Source: Lantana camara (Eukaryota > Streptophyta > Magnoliopsida > Lamiales > Verbenaceae). Taken from it: a DNA stretch of 64,000 bases. The notes under the pieces were generated by a model. The model worked only from the letters and a program-made list of their open reading frames with translations. It searched no databases and had not been told where the DNA came from. Below are positions 13,501 through 22,089 of the stretch, piece by piece. The position numbers and the translations under genes were made by a program. The DNA is taken from assembly GCA_037501455.1 (NCBI GenBank), contig CM074857.1, positions 105,309,501 to 105,373,500 on the forward strand. Reading direction: 5' to 3'. How positions within the stretch are numbered: the first letter of the stretch is position 1; each line of letters starts with the position of its first letter.

Positions 13501-14066
13501 AGGCCTTGCATTAAATGCTCGGTCGGCCACTACGCTAGTGGAATGATGCGCTGGTCAGTCGGAGATGAAGGGTCGATCTCGACATATGCGATAAGTCCGA
13601 GCACCTGGGTCGATACTCTTGTGAGGTAATTCTTGCGGGGTAAATGGGCCTCTGAGTAGGACGGTCGAAGTGTGGTCCTCGAGCGAGGCTTGACCCTCGA
13701 TCGTCCACGTGGGGCAAGGTGATTGGCTTAGGTCGACAGCGGGTACGTGCCACGTCAGATCGAATTCATATACCAAATTTACAATTTCCCCATGAAAAAT
13801 ACTGACATCAACATAACTAACTATTATTTGCAATGGTTAATGCATGTTTCCTAATATTAAACCATAATCTGCTTACCAGCTTCATTCTTGTCGAAGTAAA
13901 CAGTACTCTTTTCTGGTGACATACCATTAATGGGAGTTTTTGGACCCACACCATTGTCACCGCTGCTGCTGTCATCAGTAGTATCACCACCATCCCGCCG
14001 CCACATCTGCGACTGCTCCACCACTTCCTCCGCTTGCATGCGACGGTGCACGGCCACTTCCATCAT
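10592..14066 (-). CDS. MEB-like protein, copy A (zinc ribbon plus VIT/CCC1-like membrane domain)
   Basis: Six exons (14,066-13,877, 12,758-12,354, 11,923-11,840, 11,756-11,613, 11,528-11,467, 11,038-10,592) join in frame into 443 aa with GT-AG introns. Exon 2 carries an acidic stretch and a four-Cys zinc ribbon (CPNC at 153-156, CLSC at 188-191) flanking a basic MRRRIKK. Exons 4-6 encode five hydrophobic segments of the VIT1/CCC1 type: CIIYGGLMETIASMSVVSSA, NVLAIGFATVIGSIFIFGHN, HATFGMLSFLIFGLIPPVVY, then two more. It ends WAASY. Arabidopsis MEB1/2, the closest family I recognise, are ER-body membrane proteins that can carry iron or manganese in yeast; the role outside Brassicales is unclear. 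MMEVAV was taken as the start because it aligns with copies 2 and B, and the TATA box leaves no room for the upstream Met. Intron 1 holds an LTR-like insertion and introns 2 and 5 hold MITEs. Confidence 0.85.
11152..11452. mobile_element. GGATAATTACACT-family MITE in intron 5 of copy A
   Basis: It begins AGGGATAATTACTCTCGCATAC and ends CACTCAGGGTATGTGTGG. Internal CTTGAGGTTTGAGAAATTAC and its inverted partner TAATTTCGCAAACCTCGGGG identify the family. The same position in copy B (41,115-41,402) is occupied, so it predates the duplication. Confidence 0.6.
12026..12286. mobile_element. GGATAATTACACT-family MITE in intron 2 of copy A
   Basis: A well-preserved member. The left end GGGATAATTACACTTTCATA and the right end TATGTTAGTGTAACTATCC are inverted repeats that continue inward through CCCTGAGGT / ACTTCAGGG. 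It is shared with copy B (41,975-42,235) and fragment C (38,630-38,884). Confidence 0.7.
12905..13050 (-). repeat. SINE-like relic in intron 1 of copy A
   Basis: On the - strand an A-box-like CAGTTTAGTAGTAAATATC is followed by the B-box-like GGGTTCGAATCTTA, which is repeated once as CCGGTTCGAATCTTA, and then by an A-rich tail. This fits a decayed tRNA-derived SINE. No target duplication is seen. Confidence 0.4.
13089..13767 (-). mobile_element. Diverged LTR-like insertion in intron 1 of copy A
   Basis: A GC-rich island of about 670 bases in AT-rich intron DNA. The block GGCTCTCCGACGCTCAAGTCA is shared with the Tat-element LTRs at 48,972 and 60,965, and the surrounding order of motifs is similar. 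A TATA-like box (CCATATAAATACC on the - strand, near 13,430) matches the LTR promoter position. The direct repeat ATCGAATTCA flanks it at about 13,080 and 13,758, but clean TG...CA ends and a 5-bp duplication are not visible. A solo LTR of a related family is the best reading. The aligned intron of copy B lacks it. Confidence 0.55.
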
Positions 14067-14154
14067 GCACACTAAACTGCAAAGAAACGCCTTTATTATT
14101 GTTACAATTATTTTGCTTTGTCTATGGTGCAAATGCTTGGATAGTGGCTCGACA

Positions 14155-14162
14155 CTCTTATA
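14155..14162 (-). promoter_or_regulatory. TATA box of MEB-like copy A
   Basis: TATAAGAG on the - strand lies 89 bases before the chosen ATG. The same box with the same flanks (GGCTCGACACTCTTATAGC on +) recurs at 43,291 in copy B, and TATAAAAG is at the equivalent place in copy 2. A conserved GCAAATGCTTGG lies between box and gene in all three. Confidence 0.65.
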
Positions 14163-15323
14163 GCCATCCCTTTTTAGGTAATTAATTAGTTAATTAATTA
14201 ATTAATTAAACTAATAAAAAGAATCATATGTAAAAATAATGTGGACAAGATTATGTCACAAGCATCGATATTAATTATACGTGTCATTTTAGGATTTAAA
14301 TTGTTATTAAATTAATGAAGATATTAAGTTTACCTATCTAGGTAATCAAGGATGCTTGGAACGTGGTTAATTTTTTAGTAATTTTTGACTTAGGTAATGT
14401 GTATACGTATACTATTAGTACAAATAAGGTCTAGGTAGGTCAATTGTTTACATTGATTAATGAAATTCTAGGCTATTCTATCTACCATATCCTTGATTTA
14501 TTTATAGAAATATATGTTCATATGGACTTTGTCATTTCTCGATAAATATTCCAAAACCTATGATGCATCGATAAGGACACGATGATACAAATACGATACG
14601 ACACGGGCACGGCGATATAGACTTTTTCTTAAATTTTCCACGTGAGGAGTGTCGGATGCGGTATCGGACACGAGTGTTCGACACGATACGATACGACACC
14701 GAAAAATGATATTTTTAGAAGTATCCGTGCATTAAAATCTAAAACATAAACGTTGCGTTATTCTTGAAATGAACTATCGATTGCGCAAATGTACCGTATA
14801 GTGACTGAGTCAGATTTTTATTTGACAGGAAGGTGTGAATAATATGAAAAGTTTAAAATTTCAAAGGAGTAAAATCATAATTGGGTATGAGTATTTGAAT
14901 ATGCAAGGTTTTACCAAAATTTTCACCTACATCAATTCCGGAATCATATGAATATTATATATTATGATTATCTAAATTCCAAGCATTTTGAACTTATAAA
15001 ATAGAGAAGAAAATGAATAACTAAAATAATTAAAAAACTTACACGAATAAAATCAAGAAAATAAAATGTAAGAAACAAAATAGAAAACTAGGTGGAATAT
15101 AAAAAGTTTGTACAAATACTTAAAAAATAAACTAAAAAAATATAAAAAACATCAGCACACGTATGAAAAGTGAAATAAAATTATAAGAAAATCAAACACA
15201 TTAAATATTTATAATATTTTAATATAATAATATAAAACCAAAAAAATATGTAAAGAGGCACCTAAAAAGAATTAAATGTACTAACTTGAAATAACATAAA
15301 AAATCAATTAAAAGGTATAATAT
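14163..15323. other. Upstream flank of copy A, AT-rich
   Basis: From the TATA box to about 14,480 it aligns with the flank of copy B (43,300-43,590), and from about 14,455 to 14,970 with 63,575-64,000. It contains the dispersed repeat at 14,566-14,745. No gene is seen; beyond 14,970 it is A-rich low-complexity DNA. Confidence 0.55.
14566..14745. mobile_element. GATGCACGGAC-family MITE-like insertion with an empty site in the window
   Basis: The insert begins CTATGATGCATCGATAAGGACACG and ends AAGTATCCGTGCATTAAA. The homologous sequence at about 63,820-63,840 reads straight across (ATTCCAAAACATAAACG), so about 180 bases were inserted here. Flanks TCCAAAAC and TCTAAAAC suggest an 8-9 bp target duplication. 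The body is rich in ATACGACACGGG-type words. Confidence 0.65.
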
Positions 15324-17930
15324 TGATGGGTCTGAATATGGGGTACAGAATCCGATCATTTTAGAATTTGTTTAAGTAAGGAAACCACTGGAAGATCGTC
15401 GGAAAAGATGGGGGTTCTACCTGCTAGGACAAACACAAAGACACAAGTCAGAAGGCCAAGCTAGGGGAAGTGGGGGTGATTCCCAGTTTGGCTCTTCGAC
15501 GCTCAAGTCAGATGAAGATCTGAGAGAAAATGCTAAGTATAGAGTTGTTGTAATGGAAGTTGCTTACAGTGGAGAAGATGACCTCGCATATTTATAGTTG
15601 AGGGTCAGGGACCCTTTGGTCAATTGCATAGTGTGGTCCTGACCGAATGTTGCCATAACACGTGGCATTGCGAGAGAAACCTAGGAGGAATCTTTTCTGC
15701 AAAAGCTGGTGAAAGTTGGTGTTGACAACAGTGATAGGTGCGCGGGCATGTACGGGGTGTCAGAGAGCCGTTTGGGGAGTTGGTAACGAGGGCTTTGAGA
15801 GCACGCTCGTGTCAACCAAAGCCTTGGAAGCCAAGGAATCCGTTAGGGGATGAAGGCCAAGGCTTGTGTAACGAGTTGGAGTGGAAGCCTCCCTGAGGGT
15901 ATGTGGCGCTCGAAGAGGACTCCCTTGATTGATTGGAACGTTAGACATGTAGTGTGAATGGCGCTCGTGATAGAGCGGTAACATTGATCACGTGCAAATG
16001 TGACAGAGACGGCACGTGTTCTTGGAGGATACTGATGCTTGAGGGGTTTCAAAGCTAGTGTATGACTACCGTAATCACAGGACAGGTGTCGTCATCTTTG
16101 AGGTGCTACGTGTCCAAACATGGGACGAGCGCATTTTGACCCCATCAAATATAAACTTTAAAGAGAAACGAACATAAAATAACATTACAAATTCAATGTG
16201 AAAAAGTTATAATACTAAACATATAATCAACATAAACAAAAGTATTAAATACTAAAAAATTATTTGACATAACACATAAAAGTTAAGATTTTAAATATTA
16301 TTTTAATTATTTTTTAATATAAATCTCAAAGAAAAATAATTAACAATTTATGAATGGAAGAGTTTTTAAAAATTATTGAAATCTAATTCCATATTATTTG
16401 TCTTTTATGGAAGAGATTTTTCAAATACCACAAGGTATTTTACTTCGAAAATATATTGATCGATATATTGACAAAAAGAAAAAAAAAAAAAAAGGAAAGC
16501 TTGAATGAATAAAAAAACAGTATATACAAGAATAATAATATTAATTGACATTTAATTTATACTTTATAAATTCATTTAAAAATATCGTAAAGTATAAAAC
16601 TAAAATAACAAAAAATATAGAAAAACTCAGCAAATGAGCAAACACAACAAAACGAAAGTAAACATACTGGCATAATATGTTCAAATTAAATAAACAAACA
16701 ACATCAAACTTAATCAAAGTAATAAACGAAAATGAATTTTGAAAGAGAGTATAGAATAAAATAACAATCGATAAAGATTAAAACATAATAAATGTGAAAA
16801 ACAAAATAAAAGAACAGAATGAAATGTGTAGATAGTTAGACATACCGTAGAAGAAGAGAGACTGCTGCTAGACAAAGAGAGATAAGGGAAGTTAGGGTAA
16901 GATGTGGTTTTTATATGCATCCAATTTTTTTTTAGTGACAAATCTTTTATTATTATGCAAAAGATATCACTATTCACTATATATAAAAAAAAATTATTAA
17001 GTATTAATTTTAAATTTCAATATTAATTTAATGAGTAATTTAAGCAATCTAATTAAACTTCTTTATTTAAATGGTTGAATTTAAATTTAGACATAGTGAC
17101 TTTTTATGGAAATATAACTAATTTAAGCAATCAACCATTAAAACGTAATTTGAATTGAAATAATTTGTAGTATATTTAGAAAAATTAAAAGATCTGCATT
17201 TATTCTTAAACTCAATTAAATGTGCTAACTTGAAATAACATAAAAAAATCAATAAAAAGGTATAATATAAACTTTAAAAGAGAAACAAACAAAAAATAAG
17301 ATTACAAATTCAATGTGAAAAAGTTATAATACTAAACATATAATCAAATAAACAAAAGTATTAAATACTAAAAAATTATTTGACATAACACATAAAAGTT
17401 AAGATTTTAAAGATTATTTTAATTAATTTTGAATACAAAACTCAAAGAAAAATAATTAACAATTTATGAATGGAGGAGTTTTTAAAAATTATTGAAATCT
17501 AATTCCATATTATTTGTCTTTTATGGAAGAGATTTTTCAAATACCACAAGGTATTTTACTTCGAAAATATATTGATCGATATATTTAAAAAAAAAAAAAA
17601 GAAAGCTTGAATGAATAAAAAAACAGTATATATAAGAATAATAATATTAATTGAGATATAATTTATACTTTATAAATTCATTTAAAAAATAAGGCAAGGA
17701 TTTTTATCACAAAGTATAAAACTAAAATAACAAAAAAATATAGAAAAACTCAGCAAATGAGCAAACACAACAAAACGAAAGTAAACATACTAACATAATA
17801 TGTTCAAATGAACAAACTATAATCAAGTAATAAATAAAAATGAATTTTGAAAGAGAGTATATTTAGAAAAATTAAAAAATCTGCGGTTATTCTTAAACTC
17901 AATTAATTTTATTTATTAATTAAAAATAAT
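15280..17930. repeat. Large AT-rich direct duplication
   Basis: About 15,283-16,760 (not counting the solo LTR inside it) aligns with about 17,215-17,858. Both carry TAACTTGAAATAACATAAAA, AATTCAATGTGAAAAAGTT and TTACTTCGAAAATATATTGA, and both end AATTTTGAAAGAGAGTATA. A further direct repeat of TTTAGAAAAATTAAAA with AATCTGC lies at 17,173 and 17,858. No coding potential is seen. It may be the decayed body of an older non-coding element, possibly the older Helitron whose 5' end is at 21,583. Confidence 0.7.
15324..16147 (-). mobile_element. 824-bp solo LTR, same family as the Tat element
   Basis: It starts TGATGGGTCTG and ends GACCCCATCA with a perfect 5-bp duplication AATAT on both sides (15,319-15,323 and 16,148-16,152). 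The body aligns along its length with the LTRs at 48,972-49,794 and 60,965-61,787, but with many differences, so it is an older insertion. The aligned position near 17,265 reads GGTATAATATAAACTTTAAA with a single AATAT, which is the empty site. Loss of the interior by LTR-LTR recombination is the usual route to a solo LTR. Confidence 0.88.
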
Positions 17931-18057
17931 TCTAAATTCTAAGAATTCAACATTCGGTCAAAATTGAATTAATTTGGTCAAAAAACACTCTTTCTATATA
18001 TTATAGTGTATATATATATATATTAGTAGTTCCAAACCAAATCTTTCCTTATTTGAT
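16800..18057. other. AT-rich non-coding DNA
   Basis: Low-complexity A/T DNA, including the second arm of the duplication described at 15,280-17,930. Open frames here are short and of low-complexity composition. Confidence 0.5.
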
Positions 18058-18339
18058 ATAAATAATATACAAAATATAGATAAACCAATCACTTTTTTTT
18101 TTTCTATTTAATTGAAAATCTAAATAAAAAAACACAAAATATCATTTAGTCAAACTTGCCCAAGATAATTATTTTATTTAGTTACTACTTATTTTCATAA
18201 TAAAATAATATATAAAATAAAAATCAACCAATCACATTTTTCTATTTAATTAAAAATCTCAAAAAATCCACAAAATTCCACATCATCAAAATGCTAAAAG
18301 GTCAAATAGTCAAACATGGTTTTCAAATATATAATGGTA
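18058..18339 (-). mobile_element. 5'-terminal segment of an older Helitron, split by insertion
   Basis: About 282 bases match 21,297-21,578 almost base for base (shared landmarks ATAGATAAACCAATCACTTT, TAGTCAAACTTGCCCAAGAT and GTCAAACATGGTTTTCAAAT). Joining 18,339 to 21,580 across the younger Helitron leaves A/TCTATACCATTATATATTTG on the - strand, a typical Helitron 5' end. So this is the 5' end of an older copy that extends leftward; its 3' end was not found. Confidence 0.6.
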
Positions 18340-18759
18340 CTAGTGTATGCCCCATGCTATGCACGGTAATAATATAGAGTATCTTATTTATAATATTAGT
18401 TATAAATATATAAATGTATTAGTTCACTACACGAAATTTAATAACAAAGATAAAAATATATAATTCTAGTCAATTAATTATTACACATATAAATCAAACA
18501 TACAAAATAACACAAAAATGACTAACACAAATATAATGTAGTTAATGTTTAAGTAAATTATTTAGATTGAAGAAACAGTAAATATAATAAAATCCTTAGT
18601 AATTTATAAATTAATCAATGAAACAATTGAAATAAAAATATAATGAAATTATAAATACCGAATATGATAATAAATATTTTGAGACAAAAAATAAAGATCA
18701 CATGGGTAATATGCTAATAACAATAAATACATAATTATCATTGAACAAATCAATGTATA

Positions 18760-18905
18760 AAATTACCTTTTCACAATCGGTACTTGAACAAAATTTCAAA
18801 AGACCTTATAATTTCAAAAATATATATATAAATAATACATATTTTATCATTCAACGAAAATATGTATAAAATTACCTTATCAATGCTGGAACTTGAACAA
18901 AACCT
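18760..18905. repeat. Short direct repeat inside the Helitron
   Basis: Two diverged units of about 115 bases carry AAAATTACCTT...CAATCGGTACTTGAACAAAA and AAAATTACCTTATCAATGCTGGAACTTGAACAAAA. A third partial hit occurs near 19,000-19,040. Confidence 0.45.
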
Positions 18906-19309
18906 CAAAACAGAGAAAAAAAAATTAAAATTTAGTATACAAATAAATACCATAAATTGAAATAACAATACATCGTGGATATGGAAGGAAAAAATCTTAC
19001 CTTTTGGTTCATAAAAGACCTTCTTACAATTGGTTCTTGAATTTGAATTTGAATTAAATCCATGGTATTAATATATAATATAACTTATAATATTAAATAT
19101 GAATTTTGTACATTAAAACAATTTTAAAATAACTAAATCATATAGAAGAAAATATAATCCATGTCATATATATTTTTTGTAAATTCCACCCAAAAAAATA
19201 TTTTTTATAAATAATAAATAAATTACTGCTAAAATAAAATTTTATTGCTTTAATATACTCAATTTGAATTGAATAAAAGAAAATATAGAAAGTATGAGAA
19301 ACTTACTTA

Positions 19310-19480
19310 ATAATGGAAGAAACAAAAATTAAGCAAAAATAAAGGAAGAAACAAAGATTAAGCAAAAAAAACATTTAGTTATACTATACAAATAAAGGAA
19401 GAAACAAAGATTAAGCAAAAAAAAAACATTTAGTTATACTATACAAATAAAGGAAGAAACAAAGATTAAGCACAAATTAA
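19310..19480. repeat. Tandem repeat, about 60-bp unit, three partial to full copies
   Basis: The unit GGAAGAAACAAAGATTAAGC followed by an A run and CATTTAGTTATACTATACAAATAAA recurs at about 19,342, 19,396 and 19,452, with a shorter lead copy at 19,314. Confidence 0.7.
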
Positions 19481-19789
19481 AAAAAAAAAAAAAAGATAAA
19501 ACCTAATTGCAAATAGATAATTAATAACGTGAAAAACACTTAGTTAAACTATAGAAATCGTAAATAAAAAAATGTTAAAGCAAAAGAAATAAAAAAAATA
19601 CAAAAAATATATATAAGATTTAATTTGTCAAATAATATTAAAAACTTGAACATGTAGAAATGCAAAAACTCCAAAATTTTAAATCTGTTCATGAAAACTT
19701 CAAATAAAATAAGATAGATAACCCAAAATTTGGAAAGAAAAACATAAAACCTAATAAATAATTGATAAATAACGTGATGAAACATTCTA

Positions 19790-19795
<6 letters not shown>

Positions 19796-19861
<66 letters not shown>
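19796..19861. repeat. (TA)n microsatellite
   Basis: About 33 uninterrupted TA repeats. Comparable tracts occur at about 32,067-32,116, 35,489-35,522, 45,900-45,951 and 47,368-47,398. Confidence 0.95.
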
Positions 19862-19864
<3 letters not shown>

Positions 19865-21583
19865 TTCAATTATCAAATAACAAAAATACCGGATCTTCAG
19901 CTGCCTGCAAAGGTATCCTTGCACTCTTCCAATTTTGAGATAGAAACTTTAATATATAGAAATAGAAAAACAGCAAAATTCCAAATGATTCATTAAAAAT
20001 TTAAAATCAAATAAAATATATAACTAAAATGTGGAAAGAAAAACATAAAAATCAATAGCAAATTGAAAACTGACGTGAAAAAAAAAATCGAAAAATAACG
20101 TGAAAAACACTTAGTTATATTACAAAAATCACAAATAAAAAAGATTAAAGTAAAAATTCCAAACATTAGAAACTTTAATATGTAGATCGAAATAGAAAAA
20201 CTTCAAAATTCCAAACATTTCATAAAAAAGTTAGTATGAAATAAAAAAGATATAGCCCATAAATTGAAAAGAAAACATAAAATCGAATAACAAATCGAAA
20301 AATAATATGAAAAATACCCAATTATACTACAAAAATCATAAACAAAAAAGATTAGCACAAAAGAAGTTCATATTGGAAAAATTAATAGGCAGAACTGAAA
20401 AAACTCCAAAATTTCAAATCATTCGTAAAAAACTTAAATGAAATAAGATAAATAACTCAAAAAAATAATTAATGAAAATTTAATACGCAATTAGTAAGCA
20501 CAAAATTGAACACCGACAAATAACTCACTTTTCTTTAGAAGAGTTCCCTTCTTCTCTCTAATTTTCAATCATTTGATTAAAGAAAGTTGAGATATGAAGT
20601 TCATATTTCTCGCCAGCAATGGAGATTTGTATCAGAAAAATACTTGAAAGAGAAATTTAAAAAATGATACAAAAACCTAACCATAACATGTAAATTCATA
20701 AAAAAGTTAACTATATATTCTATTAATTTGGAAGATCGCTATAATTAAGCTAGCATGCATTAAGAAATTCCATTTTATATGGATAGAAATTCAAAAAATA
20801 AAAAATTAACTATCAAAAGTTGTTACATATGCAATAATGTTAACCGATAGATTTTATGGAAATATATAATTTGAGGCAAATTAGATGGTATTAATTACTT
20901 AATATAAACTTAACATTTATTATTTATATGTCAATTAGTAATTTTATGAGAAAAATTCATGGGTTTAATATTCAAGAGACAATGATTTTTTTTTCTTCTC
21001 TGATTTGGTAAGATGTTAATAAAAATTTTATTTGGTCAAGATTTTACATATATAAAATCACCATATATAAAATCATTATCAATTTTAAATCTTAAATTTG
21101 TGAAAATTGACAATAAATTAGGGATTGATTGATATCTTTTATGTATATAATCAAATAATATAAATCTAATTAAATCAACCAATGAGAAAATTTTAAATCA
21201 ATTAAAAATAACAAAAAACTCACAAAATTACATCATCAAAATGCACAATAAAAAGTCAAACGTCTTTTTCAAATATATAATAGTATAGATATATATAAAT
21301 AACATACAAAATATAGATAAACCAATCACTTTTTTTTTCTATTTAATTGAAAATCTAAATAAAAAAACACAAAATATCATTTAGTCAAATTTGCCCAAGA
21401 TAATTATTTTATTCAGTTACTACTTATTTTCATAATAAAATAATATATAAAATAAAAATCAACCAATCACATTTTTCTATTTAATTAAAAATCTCAAAAA
21501 ATCCACAAAATTCCACATCATCAAAATGCTAAAAGGTCAAATAGTCAAACATGGTTTTCAAATATATAATAGTATTAGATAGA

Positions 21584-22089
21584 TTACACAAGGATATAAG
21601 TAATTCGTTGAGAAATCCTTATCTACACCCGAATATGTCAATTATATTATTTTGATTGATTAGCCTCTCGTAAACATACGTCAATCAAGGAACAAATGCA
21701 ATGCAAATCACAAGATTAACCCCAATTCCTACTATGTCAACCGACACATACATATATAACAAAACATCAAACTAAGCAGATGGGAGTAGGGGTTGGGTGG
21801 AAGAGTCTGGTCCAATTCAGAGTCGACTTTAGATGCCTCAATCGGGACAAAAAAAATCATACTATGCATGACGGATCACATTCACCTCAACATGTTGCCT
21901 TCGATACAAAACATAACCAAAATAAATTCATTAATTTCACAAAACAATTACAATACAGCAAATAATTTATTGCAAGAGTGAAGGAGGGGGGAAGAGGCTC
22001 CAACACATAGGCTTAAAAATAAAAAAGCATGATATTTTATGAAAATTTCAACAAGGTCCCTAGAAAATGAAAAAATTCTGATTCCATCC
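21584..22089. other. Short intergenic flank 3' of MEB-like copy 2
   Basis: It probably contains the 3' UTR of copy 2 (from 22,089 leftward). A few open frames occur but without a recognisable protein pattern. Confidence 0.45.

Larger units (their letters stand above)
18340..21579 (-). mobile_element. Non-autonomous Helitron, 3.24 kb
   Basis: On the - strand it begins TCTAATACTATTATATATTT after an A. It ends with a 6-bp-stem hairpin (CCGTGC-ATA-GCATGG, 18,352-18,366) and GGGCATACACTAG followed by T. A 5' TC, a 3' hairpin plus CTAG, and insertion between A and T without target duplication are the defining Helitron features. No Rep/helicase frame is present; the interior is AT-rich with internal repeats. 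It inserted four bases inside the 5' end of an older Helitron of the same family. Confidence 0.75.

Noticed and set aside
14067..14132. Longer N-terminus of MEB-like copy A from the Met at 14,132
   Set aside because: The TATA box at 14,155-14,162 puts transcription start at about that position, and copies 2 and B do not conserve the extension.
19549..19869. 106-residue frame with a poly-Ile/Tyr start
   Set aside because: It is the translation of a (TA)n microsatellite.
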